A stretch of 64,000 bases of DNA from an uncultured Coriobacteriales bacterium (GTDB lineage Bacteria > Actinomycetota > Coriobacteriia > Coriobacteriales > UMGS124), in NCBI GenBank assembly GCA_934636245.1, contig CAKUAI010000015.1, positions 1-64,000 of the forward strand. The letters are read 5' to 3'. Shown here piece after piece: positions 34,540-43,868 of the stretch. Under the pieces are notes generated by a model that was not told the origin of the DNA, searched no databases, and saw only the letters and a program-made list of their open reading frames with translations. A program made the translations under genes and the position numbers. Within the stretch, counting starts at the first letter, position 1; every line of letters starts with the position of its first letter.

Positions 34540-35517
34540 TTAGATAGTACGCCTACCGCGCTCGATTAACGCAACCGACAAGCTCGCGTCACCAGAAATA
34601 CGCGTTTTACCGTCAGACAAGCCATCGGACATGTCGTCGATGAGGTCGTTGAACGCATCGAGAGGCAGTCCCTCCAAGAGCGCCACGGCGACAATGCCGC
34701 GCACGTCGAACTCAAGCAGCGCCTCAATGACCGCCTGTGCCGCCTCGGCGTCAACCGTGGCAACTGCCACATCGGCCTGTGTGCGCTTCACCGCGACCGT
34801 CCACATGGCCTCGGTGCGCTCGAAGACAATCTGCGCGCCGCATGCCAAGTCGATGCGCCTGCCGTCGAGGGCGTCCTCGGTGTTGTTGTAAGCCGAATGC
34901 GTGGTCGTGCCGATGGTTGAGTCGCCGTCGGCATCGGGCTTCTCGGCCATGAGCAGGGCAGGCGCCGAAGAAATGCGCGCCAAGACGGTGAACGCGGCAG
35001 CCTCGGTCACCTGCACGACAACGCCGGAGAGCACCGTTTCCCAAGGCAGCTCGTCGGCAGTGGTGCGCAGGATGAGCGTCACAGGACCGCACACGGCCTC
35101 GAGCATCGAGGGAAGCCCGGTCGAGGGGTCCGCAACGGCGGCCTGAAGCTTGTCCGCAAGCTCGGCGCGCCTCACGCCGGCGAGCTTCTTGGAGACAAAG
35201 ACCTCCGGCCGCGCGGGACTCGAGGGCGCCATGATGGCGCAACCGTCGAGCACAAGCACACTCGTGCGCCCGGAGAACTCGATGTTCACCGAGGCCCTTG
35301 GCAGCTTTGCGGCACGCTTGGGGGCCACAACCTGCGCGCATACGCTCGCGCCGGGAACAAGATCGGCCACCGTGGTAGCCGAGATGCCGGCCAGCGGCAC
35401 AAACAGCATGCCGTAAGGGCCAGCGTCGAGGAAACATGCGTCAAGCGAGGCGTCGATGTGGTCGACGCGCGTTCGAAGAATATCGCCAGGAGAAAGCGTC
35501 AGATCGGGCGACTCCAT
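34540..35517 (-). CDS. RNase E/G-family protein lacking catalytic aspartates
   Basis: The 325-residue protein aligns by eye to the RNase E/G core. It has an S1-like start (GDILRTRVDHIDASLDACFLD), then KLPRASVNIEFSGRTSVLVL and VFVSKKLAGVRR, matching the AxLTxxISLAGRYLVLMP and GVSRKI blocks. The first catalytic block, normally TEALVAIDVNTG, reads TEAMWTVAVKRT; the second, normally GGIIVIDFIDM, reads RGIVAVALLEG. Both metal-binding Asp positions are therefore Ala, and the zinc-link CPxC motif is absent. It overlaps DUF2344 by 19 nt. It may be a non-catalytic RNA-binding relative; the call rests on motif reading only. Confidence 0.65.
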   Translation of the reverse strand: MESPDLTLSPGDILRTRVDHIDASLDACFLDAGPYGMLFVPLAGISATTVADLVPGASVCAQVVAPKRAAKLPRASVNIEFSGRTSVLVLDGCAIMAPSSPARPEVFVSKKLAGVRRAELADKLQAAVADPSTGLPSMLEAVCGPVTLILRTTADELPWETVLSGVVVQVTEAAAFTVLARISSAPALLMAEKPDADGDSTIGTTTHSAYNNTEDALDGRRIDLACGAQIVFERTEAMWTVAVKRTQADVAVATVDAEAAQAVIEALLEFDVRGIVAVALLEGLPLDAFNDLIDDMSDGLSDGKTRISGDASLSVALIERGRRTI

Positions 35518-36296
35518 GTGCCGTCCTTCCCTTCAAGGTACTGCGCGGTGCGCACGACAGAAGTGCGGAGGTTACGCTGGAATGATACGACGTAATCTTG
35601 CGTCGACCCAGCAGAGGAACCGCGAACGGCAAGCGACTCGGCGAGCTGTCGGCATACTTCGGCCAACAGGACGTCGGGACGCAGCGCGCCCTCGTTTGAT
35701 GAACGGGTCGTGAAGGAAAGGTGCACGCCGCCCGACTCGCCCGGATCCACGCAAACGTCGCCCACGAGCTTCTCGGTGAGGTCCACCTTCTTCGGCTTGC
35801 CGTTGCGCAGATACTCAATCTGTCCTTGGGCGCGCACCGCCTCGACCGCACATCGCACGTCTTCGGCGCCAAAGGTCATATCCACGGCGTCGGCAGCGTC
35901 AAGGCACGCGTCGGGCCAAACGGAAAGGTCGGCCTCCCAGCACGCGATGGTGAGGTTCGCGCCAAGGGACGGGCCATGAACCTCGACATAGGCCGCCTGC
36001 TGAGGCATGAGGTCGGGCGGCGCCGAGCGGCACAGGTCCTCGAGGTACTCCTCAGCAGGGCGATACTCGCGCACCCAAAGGTCGAACCATTCGTCGTCTG
36101 AGGCCACCGCCACCGGCAGTGCCGGGCAGTAGGCCGCCTTGATGCGCGGGGAAAAGCCCTGGGTCACGGCATAGGGAATGCCGCTGCGGCGGATGGTGCG
36201 CTCCATGGCGCGCAAAAGCTCGAGATGGGACAGGTAGCGCAAACGGCCCGTCTCCACATAGCGGACCCTCAGGCAGTACAGCTCCTCTTCGCTCAT
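35499..36296 (-). CDS. Radical SAM-associated DUF2344 protein (TIGR03936-like)
   Basis: The 265-residue protein begins LYCLRVRYVETGRLRYLSHLELLRAMERTIRRSGIPYAVTQGFSPR, a nearly invariant family signature. In many genomes DUF2344 is fused to, or adjacent to, the B12-type radical SAM protein found here directly upstream (4-nt overlap). The biochemical role is unknown; its position before rplU-rpmA suggests RNA or ribosome modification. Confidence 0.88.
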   Translation of the reverse strand: MSEEELYCLRVRYVETGRLRYLSHLELLRAMERTIRRSGIPYAVTQGFSPRIKAAYCPALPVAVASDDEWFDLWVREYRPAEEYLEDLCRSAPPDLMPQQAAYVEVHGPSLGANLTIACWEADLSVWPDACLDAADAVDMTFGAEDVRCAVEAVRAQGQIEYLRNGKPKKVDLTEKLVGDVCVDPGESGGVHLSFTTRSSNEGALRPDVLLAEVCRQLAESLAVRGSSAGSTQDYVVSFQRNLRTSVVRTAQYLEGKDGTWSRPI

Positions 36297-38167
36297 GCTC
36301 GGCTCCTCTCCAGATCGTTGTCAACATGAAGCGAAGGGCACACGCCGCAGCCCGAACACTTCGTCATCGTGCAGTCCGGCGTGAGGGTTCCCTCCAAGGC
36401 ACGCTCCCACTCGCGCTCAAGCCAGCGCGGCGAGACGCCCGCGGAGATGTGGTCCCACGGCAGGGGGCCGCCCACCTCGAAGGGCTCGCAAGCGGCACGC
36501 TGCATGTCAAACCCGACGTTTTCGGCCGCCTGCTGCCAAATCTCAAGCTTGAACTGGTCAGACCACGCATCGAAGCGGGCGCCCAGGCGATGCGCCTCAA
36601 GGATGAGCGGCAAAGCCTCGCGGCCGCTGCGCGAAAGCACCGCTTCGAGGAACGACGAGGCGTAGTCGTGGTAGCGCAGGTCCACACCGCGCGGAACGGC
36701 ATCCGCAAGAAGCTTCTGGCGACGGCGCACCTCCTCGGGAGGGGTTTGGCCACACCACTGGAAGGCCGTCTGCGCCTTGGGGATGAAGACCGCCACCGAG
36801 GTGCCGATGCGCACCGCGCAACGCTTTGAGGGCGGCACCGAGGCACGGGCCAGCTCCAGCGCGCGGCGGCACAGCTCGGCAATGCCGAGCACGTCCTCGT
36901 CGGTCTCGGTGGGCAGGCCGATCATGAAGTACAGCTTCATGCGGAGCCAACCCTGCGAGAACGACGCACTCACGGCGTTCATGAGATCTTCCTCGGTCAC
37001 GCCCTTGTTGATGACGTCGCGCATACGCTGCGTGCCGGCCTCGGGCGCAAAGGTCAGACCGCCCTTCTTCTCGCCGGCGACGAGCTTGGCCATCTCGACA
37101 CCGAAGGAGTCGAGGCGCTCGGAGGGCAGCGACACCGAGATGCCCTTGCCCGACAGGTTCGCGTTGAGCCTGCGCAGCACGTCTTCGAGGTTGGAGTGGT
37201 CGGTCGTGGACAGCGAGGTAAGCGAGACCTGGTCGTAGCCCGTGCATGCAAGCCCGCGCATGACGGCGGCGACGATCTGGTCGGCGGGCCGCTCGCGCAC
37301 GGGGCGGTACGTCATGCCCGCCTGGCAGAAACGGCAGCCGCGCGCGCATCCCCTCAACACCTCGACGGCAAGCCTGTCCTGCACAACCTGGGGATAGGGC
37401 ACGAGCGTCGTGTTGACCGGATCGAGCGCCTTGAAGTCGGCGACAACGCGCTTCACGACCTTCTCGGGCGCACCGGACCCCTCGACGGGAACAACATGCG
37501 TGCGCCCGAAGGAATCCTCCTCGGCGCGGTAGAGAAGAGGCACGTAGACGCCGGGTATCTGCGCGAGCGCCGCAAGGATGTCGGCACGGGGCGCATTGGC
37601 TGCACGCATGTCACGGATGCAGCAAGCGACCTCGACGATGACCTCCTCGCCATCGCCCACCATGATGCAGTCGTACAGCTCGCACACAGCCTCGGGGTTG
37701 TAGACCGAAGGTCCCCCGCCGCAGACGATGGGGTCGTCCTGCGCACGGTCGCAGGCCATGAGCGGAATGCCCGCCAGGTCGAGCGTCTCGACGATGTTGC
37801 TGGCAGCAAGCTCATGGGGAAGCTGGATGCCCACCATGTCGAACGACGCCACGGGGAAGCACGACTCCATGGAGAAGAGCGGCAAGTCGCGGCGGCGCAT
37901 GAGGTCGGCCATGTCGATCCAGGGCGTGTAGGCGCGCTCGCAGGCAATGCCGGGTTGGTTGTTCAAAATCTTGTACAAGATGGCCAAGCCCTGGTTGGGA
38001 AGGCCGACCTCATACGTATCCGGGTAGATGAGCACGCAGCGGAAGGACGACTCAGAGTCGCGCACCGCGCCGAATTCGTGGTCGATGTAGCGCGACGGCT
38101 TCTCAACCAGGTCAAGGAGCGGCTCGACGCGCCCCCAAAGGTCAACTCGTTCATGCATCGAGATCAT
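36293..38167 (-). CDS. B12-binding-type radical SAM protein (TIGR03960-like)
   Basis: The 624-residue protein has a cobalamin-binding-like N-terminal half (YPDTYEVGLPNQGLAILYKI; CGGGPSVYNPE) followed by a radical SAM core with the CxxxCxxC cluster in EVLRGCARGCRFCQAGMTYRP. A C-terminal Cys-rich motif (CTMTKCSGCGVCPS) may hold an auxiliary Fe-S cluster. The start ATG 38167 overlaps the upstream gene as ATGA behind AGGAGCGG. The substrate is unknown; partner DUF2344 and the RNase G-like protein are encoded next. Confidence 0.9.
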   Translation of the reverse strand: MISMHERVDLWGRVEPLLDLVEKPSRYIDHEFGAVRDSESSFRCVLIYPDTYEVGLPNQGLAILYKILNNQPGIACERAYTPWIDMADLMRRRDLPLFSMESCFPVASFDMVGIQLPHELAASNIVETLDLAGIPLMACDRAQDDPIVCGGGPSVYNPEAVCELYDCIMVGDGEEVIVEVACCIRDMRAANAPRADILAALAQIPGVYVPLLYRAEEDSFGRTHVVPVEGSGAPEKVVKRVVADFKALDPVNTTLVPYPQVVQDRLAVEVLRGCARGCRFCQAGMTYRPVRERPADQIVAAVMRGLACTGYDQVSLTSLSTTDHSNLEDVLRRLNANLSGKGISVSLPSERLDSFGVEMAKLVAGEKKGGLTFAPEAGTQRMRDVINKGVTEEDLMNAVSASFSQGWLRMKLYFMIGLPTETDEDVLGIAELCRRALELARASVPPSKRCAVRIGTSVAVFIPKAQTAFQWCGQTPPEEVRRRQKLLADAVPRGVDLRYHDYASSFLEAVLSRSGREALPLILEAHRLGARFDAWSDQFKLEIWQQAAENVGFDMQRAACEPFEVGGPLPWDHISAGVSPRWLEREWERALEGTLTPDCTMTKCSGCGVCPSLHVDNDLERSRA

Positions 38168-39072
38168 AGATCCGCTCCTGCTCCTTGATATCCTCGGTCT
38201 GCTGCGACCGCTTCCCCTGCAGCCTCAGCCTGACCGGCCTGGCGCATACGGCCCTGCATGACCGTGCCGGCCACCCATGTGCCCGCCGCAGCCACCCCCG
38301 CCTTGACAAGACATGCCGGAAGCGGGGTGCGCAGGGCAAGCCCTGCGACCTGCTTGCATACAAGCGAAAACGCCGTGAGGCCAGCCACATCCACCAGCCG
38401 CTCCTTGCCCATGGGCGCGCCGTAGTTCCCTGCCAGCTTGAAGAGCATCGCAACCTCGCAAGCAAGCATGGCCGGGGTATCGGCGCCCCTGAGAAAGGTG
38501 AGTGCCCCCAGCATCGCGTTGTCGCGCACCGCCTGCCCCACGATGCGACGGCCCTGCTCGTCCTGGCAGCAGTCAAGCGCTGCGCCGAGCATCGTCTCAA
38601 AGTCAGGCAGGGTCTCGATGAGCCAGCGCGCCAGCATACCGCCCACGGCCATCTCGTCGCACACGACGATGTCCTCGGCACTCACTTCGCGGGCAACCAA
38701 GGCGCGAGCCCGCTCGGCAGCCGCATCGTCGAAGTTCACAAGCACCAGACACGGCACCCGGCGCGAGGCGTAGGCGCGGTACAGGTCGGCCGCGACAGCG
38801 GCGTCCTGCCCGGCCAGCACGATGACGGCATCGGCCATGGCGTGCACCACGGCAGGCTCATGGCCCGCCCCCACGCCGGCGACATACAGGCGAAGCGAGG
38901 CGGTCTTGGGGCGCAGCGCCCGCTTGACCGCACGCGCCAAGCCCCCATCGCAGCCTTGCCCCACCGCCACACACAGTCGCAGCGTCTTTGAGGCCGCGCG
39001 GCTCGTTTGTCTTCTTGCCTTCACACCCGCCTTGGCGGCGTCATACAGTAGGTTCACGGCAACACGCTCCAT
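38164..39072 (-). CDS. Uncharacterised protein with DUF697-like C-terminal region
   Basis: I do not recognise this 302-residue protein with certainty. Residues 30-130 look like an alpha/beta domain (LRLCVAVGQGCDG; AVIVLAGQDAA; PCLVLVNFDD) without a P-loop. The C-terminal half (YGAPMGKERLVDVAGLTAFSLV, then PACLVKAGVAAAGTWVAGTV) resembles the amphipathic-hydrophobic DUF697/YcjF helices that associate GTPase-like proteins with membranes. It lies between rodA (12 nt) and the radical SAM gene (4-nt overlap), so it is probably co-expressed with cell-shape genes. Confidence 0.6.
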   Translation of the reverse strand: MERVAVNLLYDAAKAGVKARRQTSRAASKTLRLCVAVGQGCDGGLARAVKRALRPKTASLRLYVAGVGAGHEPAVVHAMADAVIVLAGQDAAVAADLYRAYASRRVPCLVLVNFDDAAAERARALVAREVSAEDIVVCDEMAVGGMLARWLIETLPDFETMLGAALDCCQDEQGRRIVGQAVRDNAMLGALTFLRGADTPAMLACEVAMLFKLAGNYGAPMGKERLVDVAGLTAFSLVCKQVAGLALRTPLPACLVKAGVAAAGTWVAGTVMQGRMRQAGQAEAAGEAVAADRGYQGAGADL

Positions 39073-39084
39073 CGTAGAAGTCGC

Positions 39085-40293
39085 CTAAAAATGGGCACGC
39101 AGGCTCTCGCGCCCGTCATGGGCCCCCGCCGACAAGACGATGCCAACCGTAAGAAGCTGAACGATCATCGACGAGGAGCCGAAGCTGATAAACGGCAACG
39201 GGATGCCCGTGATGGGCATCAGGGAAAGGCACATGCCGATGTTCTCAAATATCTGGAACGTCCACATGGCCGCAATACCCAAAAGCGTAAGTTTAGCGAA
39301 AAGCGACTCCGAGCGCATCGCGATGCGAATGGCAGAAAACACAAGCACCATGTAGAGGGCGATGAGCACGGCGGCGCCCACAAAGCCAAACTGCTCGCTC
39401 AAAAGGGCAAACGCGAAGTCGGTGTGGGCCTCGGGCAAGAATCCCGACGCAGCCTGGGTGGCATTGCCGAACCCTTTGCCAAACAGGCCTCCCGAACCCA
39501 CTGCAATCATCGACTGGCGCAAGTTATACCCGGCGTTGGTGGTGTCCGAGTCAGGGTCGAGAAAGACGAGCAGGCGGTTCATCTGGTAGTCCTTGAAAAG
39601 CGAGTGGTCGTCGCCCACCAGGTTGTCGATGATGCCGTCAGTAAGAAGGACGGCCGCGACACCCAGCACAAGCAAAACGACGGTGACGATCACCCAGGAC
39701 CGCTTGGGTCCGGCCATGACGATCACCACGGCGCCCGACACCAAGATCACGAGGCCCGTGCCGAGGTCGGGCTGCAGCAAGATGAGCAAAAACGGCACGG
39801 CAAGGACGGCACAGAGGCGCACGTAGTCCGAAAGTGACGTCACACGTCCGCCGTAGCGCGCGCACAGCGAAGCCATAAGCAGGACCGTCACAGGCTTGGC
39901 AAGCTCGGAAGTCTGGAATGTGAAGCCGATGACCGGTATCTTCACCCAGCCGGTAAGACCGTTGGCGCTGTAGGCGAAAAACGGCAACAAAGGGGCAAGC
40001 ATGAGCGCGCAGTCGATGACGAGCAGCGCCAGCGTACAGTTGGCAAGCTTGCGCATGTCAAAGCGATACATCGCGAGCGCCACCACGAAACCGAGGCCGG
40101 CGCCCAAGGCTTGGCGCACAGGTGAGGCGGCGGCGATGGAAAGCGACGCCGAGTACACCACCACGAGACCGTATGCCACCAGCGCGACGGTTGCCGCAAC
40201 GACAGCAGGATCGAGCCCTGCAAAAAAGAAGCGCAGAGAAGGGCGGGCGGGGTGGTGCGCGAAATCAAGGCGAGCCTGTTTTGTCGAACGCAT
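39085..40293 (-). CDS. rodA: Rod shape-determining peptidoglycan polymerase RodA
   Basis: The 402-residue SEDS-family glycosyltransferase has about ten membrane segments. Conserved features include TSELAKPVTVLLMA, LLQPDLGTG, the FGNATQAASGFLPEAHTDFAFALLSEQFGFVG block and GIPLPFISFGSSSM. It works with the PBP2 encoded immediately upstream: its ATG 40293 overlaps the PBP2 stop (TGATG). RodA is preferred over FtsW because of the mre/PBP2 context. Confidence 0.95.
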   Translation of the reverse strand: MRSTKQARLDFAHHPARPSLRFFFAGLDPAVVAATVALVAYGLVVVYSASLSIAAASPVRQALGAGLGFVVALAMYRFDMRKLANCTLALLVIDCALMLAPLLPFFAYSANGLTGWVKIPVIGFTFQTSELAKPVTVLLMASLCARYGGRVTSLSDYVRLCAVLAVPFLLILLQPDLGTGLVILVSGAVVIVMAGPKRSWVIVTVVLLVLGVAAVLLTDGIIDNLVGDDHSLFKDYQMNRLLVFLDPDSDTTNAGYNLRQSMIAVGSGGLFGKGFGNATQAASGFLPEAHTDFAFALLSEQFGFVGAAVLIALYMVLVFSAIRIAMRSESLFAKLTLLGIAAMWTFQIFENIGMCLSLMPITGIPLPFISFGSSSMIVQLLTVGIVLSAGAHDGRESLRAHF

Positions 40294-42374
40294 CAGTCCA
40301 TCACCTGCTCGGTCGAAACCTCGCGCGTCATGAGGATCGAGACGGGGTCCGTCATTTCCACGCCGTACACGGCGCCCAGCACACCGCGGCACACGTTCGA
40401 GGCGACGTAGCCGCCACCGCCACCGTGCTCGACGATGGCAGCCACCACGTACGTTGGGTCCTCGGCAGGCGCGGCGGCACAGAACCAGGCGTGCGGGTTG
40501 TCGTCATCGTCTCCCGCCTCGCCCGTACCGGACTTGCCCATGACCGTCACGGGAAGCCCCGCAAAATAGTCGCCCACATACGTCTCGTTTACCACGCCGA
40601 CGAGCGCATCGTTCACAAAGGACAGGATGTCCTGCGAGATCGACACCTCGCAGCTCGGTTTCTGCTCCGCCGTGATGATGGGCTCGCGGGTCTGGTTGGA
40701 AAGGACGTCAAGCAGCACGTGGGGCCACATCTCCACCGCCCCATTCACAAGGCCGCAGTACGCGTAGCACATCTGAAGAGGCGTGACGAGGATGTCGCCC
40801 TGGCCGATGGCAATGTTTGCCGTGTCGCCGCCCTGCCAGGCACGCGCGGAGTCCTCGACCCAGGTGTAATGGTTCCACTTCCATTCGGCATCAGGCACGC
40901 GACCTTGCGACTCAGCCGGCAGGTCGATGCCGGTCGCCGAGCCGATGCCCCAGCGGCGAAACATCTCTTGAATGCCCTCGGGATGGTCGGAGTAGTAAAA
41001 CGCCTTCGCAATCTCGTAGAACACGGTGTCGCAGGAATTGGTGATACCCTCGTAGAGATTCATCCAGCCGTGTCCGGAGTGGTTCCAACAATGCATGCCG
41101 TATTGCTCGCCAAAGCCCGTCCAATAGCCCGTGCACTCGACAAGGGAGCTTGTCGTGGTCATGCCCGACTCAAGCGCGGCGCAGGTCGTGAACGGCTTGA
41201 TGGTGGAAGCAGAGGGGTACAGGCCGTTGATGGCGCGGTTGAGAAGCGGGGTGTTCGCACCCTCGGCAATGAGCTGCGCCCAAGCATCGGTACTGATGCC
41301 GCCGATGAACGCGGAGGGGTCGAACGTCGGGTAGCTTGCCATGGCAAGGACCTCGCCGGTCTTGCAGTTGATGCAGACGCACGATGCGCCCGTAGGCTTG
41401 TAGTGAAGGTAATCGCTTGCCTCAAGGCCGAGAAGCAGCGCTTGCTCTGCGGCGGCCTGCACCGTTGCGTCCACCGTGAGCCGCACGTCGCTTCCCGGCT
41501 CGGGATCGACTTCCGAAGCGACTCCCAAGATATTGCCCGAGACGTCGACGTAGACCTTGCGCGAACCGCGCACGCCCTGCAGCACGTTTTCATATTGGTA
41601 TTCGACACCCGACTTGCCCACGATGTCGCCTGATTGATACGTGAGCTGACGTTGCGGGTCGGCGTTGAACGCCTCGAGCTCCTCGCTTGAAATGGTGCCC
41701 GTGTACCCGAGCAAATGGCACGCAAGGGAGCCATAAGGATAGGTGCGCACCGTGCGAGACTCCACCGAGACACCGGGAAACTGGCCGGGGTGCTCGACCA
41801 CATAGGACACGGCGCTTTCTGGCACGTCGATCATGACCGTGCGCAGCGACTGCGCACCTTCTGACGCGCTCTGGATGTTGCGGCGCACGGCCACGTCGGG
41901 CATGCCAAGCAGGTTGCCCAAACGACGCACGACGCGCGAGTTGTCTGCCACGGACTTGTCGGCGACGACCGCCATGCAGGTGCGGTTGCCCACGAGAACG
42001 TTGCCGTTGCGGTCGAGGATGCGCCCGCGCGTCGCACGCAACGACACCTCGGAGGTGCTGTTTGAATTGGCCTGGGCGGAGTAGCCGCTTCCTGAAATGA
42101 CCTGCATGCCCCAAAGGCGCAGCAGCAGCACGCCGAAGGCGGTGCCTGCCAAAGCGGAAAAGATCGCCGTGCGCCTGCGAAGCCCCGCCTGGCCGGAGAC
42201 GTCGAGCGATTCCGCAGGCCTGATGGGCGACCGCCCCGAGTTGAAATCAAGACCGCGGGCACCCGTGAGGGGCGGGGCGGCATGGCCGGCCCGATGGCGC
42301 ACGACGAGAAGAACGGCAACGCACACAACCGCCAACACGGCAATGACGATCACAACGAGGACTGACGTGTCCAA
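40293..42374 (-). CDS. mrdA: Penicillin-binding protein 2 (elongasome transpeptidase)
   Basis: In this class B PBP of about 693 residues, an N-terminal TM (SVLVVIVIAVLAVVCVAVLL) and a second hydrophobic segment (IFSALAGTAFGVLLLRLW) precede the dimerisation domain (RGRILDRNGNVLVGN). The transpeptidase has SxxK as SASTIKPF, SxN as SCD (usual for PBP2) and KTG as KSGTGE. I prefer TTG 42374, 8 nt after GGGGAGG; a GTG at 42413 would add 13 residues but lacks a ribosome-binding site. It is unusual in having two hydrophobic N-terminal segments. Confidence 0.93.
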   Translation of the reverse strand: MDTSVLVVIVIAVLAVVCVAVLLVVRHRAGHAAPPLTGARGLDFNSGRSPIRPAESLDVSGQAGLRRRTAIFSALAGTAFGVLLLRLWGMQVISGSGYSAQANSNSTSEVSLRATRGRILDRNGNVLVGNRTCMAVVADKSVADNSRVVRRLGNLLGMPDVAVRRNIQSASEGAQSLRTVMIDVPESAVSYVVEHPGQFPGVSVESRTVRTYPYGSLACHLLGYTGTISSEELEAFNADPQRQLTYQSGDIVGKSGVEYQYENVLQGVRGSRKVYVDVSGNILGVASEVDPEPGSDVRLTVDATVQAAAEQALLLGLEASDYLHYKPTGASCVCINCKTGEVLAMASYPTFDPSAFIGGISTDAWAQLIAEGANTPLLNRAINGLYPSASTIKPFTTCAALESGMTTTSSLVECTGYWTGFGEQYGMHCWNHSGHGWMNLYEGITNSCDTVFYEIAKAFYYSDHPEGIQEMFRRWGIGSATGIDLPAESQGRVPDAEWKWNHYTWVEDSARAWQGGDTANIAIGQGDILVTPLQMCYAYCGLVNGAVEMWPHVLLDVLSNQTREPIITAEQKPSCEVSISQDILSFVNDALVGVVNETYVGDYFAGLPVTVMGKSGTGEAGDDDDNPHAWFCAAAPAEDPTYVVAAIVEHGGGGGYVASNVCRGVLGAVYGVEMTDPVSILMTREVSTEQVMD

Positions 42375-42416
42375 GACGCGCACCTCCCCTTTTTCAACAG
42401 ATACATCGGGCACCGA

Positions 42417-42941
42417 CTAGCGAAGCCGGCGAGAACGCCGACCGCCAGAAAGCCCGGCATAGATGGCAAAGACCAGAAGCGCGAAGAGCGAGTCGAGCAG
42501 GGAGGCAAGCAATGCCAGGCCCACGACCTCGCCCATCGTTGCCCCCATAGTGCCCAAAAGCACCATGACCGCGGCAGAAATGAGGTTGTACACAACGTCG
42601 GCGGCAAAGAAGACGACGCAGGCCCTCAAGGGTTCGCGCAAAAGGGTTGGCTTGCCCAGGTGTGCACAGGCAAATGCAAAGATACTGCCCAACAGCGATG
42701 ACAGCCCGAGTGTGGAGGAGCCAAGCATGTCAAACAAAAGACCAAGGGCAAATCCTGCAATGACGCCGGCAAAAGCTCCCTTGCGCAGAGCAAGAAAGAA
42801 CACCGCGCACAGAAGGAAGTTCGGCACGGCACCCAGAAGGCTTACATGGCCGCCCAACAAAAGTTGGACCAGCACACAGGCGACCACAACCAAAACACTG
42901 GAGCGCTTTGAGGCGTATGTGTCAGGCACTGTCGGCATCAC
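42417..42941 (-). CDS. mreD: Rod shape-determining protein MreD
   Basis: The 174-residue membrane protein has about five hydrophobic segments, including VLVVVACVLVQLLLGGHVSL and the family segment AGVIAGFALGLLFDML. The start is GTG 42941 or ATG 42938, overlapping the mreC stop. It is assigned by its position between mreC and PBP2 and by its membrane pattern, since MreD diverges fast. Confidence 0.88.
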   Translation of the reverse strand: MMPTVPDTYASKRSSVLVVVACVLVQLLLGGHVSLLGAVPNFLLCAVFFLALRKGAFAGVIAGFALGLLFDMLGSSTLGLSSLLGSIFAFACAHLGKPTLLREPLRACVVFFAADVVYNLISAAVMVLLGTMGATMGEVVGLALLASLLDSLFALLVFAIYAGLSGGRRSRRLR

Positions 42942-43849
42942 TGGGCATCACCTGCGCTTTGACCACTTTCAAGGTCCTGGTCGGTCGACACTGCATCAAC
43001 CTGCGCGCCATAGGCCGTGATGACAAAGACCTCCGAGGCGTTTGCGGCCTGCGTCAGGGGCTTTACCACTATGTCCTGGAAAAGGGACGAGGGCTCGCTC
43101 ACCACGCTTGCCACCGTACCCACCGCAAGGCCCTTCGGGTACACGTCGCTTCTCCCCGACGCCCTCACGACATCGCCCACGCTCACCGCGTCATCGCTGG
43201 ACACGTAGTCAACGCGCACCGTGGAATCCACAGAACCGGACAGAATGCCCGCGGCGCCGCTCTCCCCCACCGACACGCTCATGGAAAACATGGGGTCGTT
43301 TATCAAACGGACCGTTGCCGTGGTGGGAGAGACGGCGCACACCTGGCCGACAAGGGAGGCGCCGTCGGTCACGGGCATGTCGAGGCCCACGCCGTCGTTG
43401 CTGCCGCGGTTGATGACGATCGTCTGGGTCCACGTGTCTTGCGGGCCCGTTATAACCTGAGCCGCAACGCCCGAGGCGCCAAACGACGAAGCAAGCCCGA
43501 GCATCGCCCTGAGGTTTTCGTTTTCTTCCTTGTACTGCTGCAGTTCGCCGAGCTGCGAGAGCAGGTAGGCGTTGCGGTCACGCAATTCCGTGAGCGTCTC
43601 TTCGTCGGCGCTGGCATTGACGAGGTTGGTGCGCAACGTGTCGAAGGGCTTGGCCAGAGACGACCCGAGGTTCTGCAAGGGGGAAACGGCCCATTGCACA
43701 CCCGCGCGGAGCGTATGGACGGGACCGTTTGATCCCTCTTGGGAATACACCGTCATCAGCAGGGCGGACAGGCACGTGCACACCACGAGCGCCCGGAAGG
43801 CCGCCTTCCCCCCGCGTGCATCAGCCCCAAGGCTGGGAAGTTTGGTCAC
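42938..43849 (-). CDS. mreC: Rod shape-determining protein MreC
   Basis: The 303-residue bitopic protein has one N-terminal TM (about residues 18-36), a coiled coil (about 75-115, ELRDRNAYLLSQLGELQQYK) and a beta-barrel region with INRGSNDGVGLDMPVT and GLVGQV-type motifs (SLVGQVCAVSPTTATVRLI). It organises the elongasome at the outer membrane face. The start is GTG 43849 after AGGGGG, 19 nt from mreB. About 20 C-terminal residues are polar. Confidence 0.93.
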   Translation of the reverse strand: MTKLPSLGADARGGKAAFRALVVCTCLSALLMTVYSQEGSNGPVHTLRAGVQWAVSPLQNLGSSLAKPFDTLRTNLVNASADEETLTELRDRNAYLLSQLGELQQYKEENENLRAMLGLASSFGASGVAAQVITGPQDTWTQTIVINRGSNDGVGLDMPVTDGASLVGQVCAVSPTTATVRLINDPMFSMSVSVGESGAAGILSGSVDSTVRVDYVSSDDAVSVGDVVRASGRSDVYPKGLAVGTVASVVSEPSSLFQDIVVKPLTQAANASEVFVITAYGAQVDAVSTDQDLESGQSAGDAQ

Positions 43850-43868
43850 AGCGCCCCCTTAGATGCAC

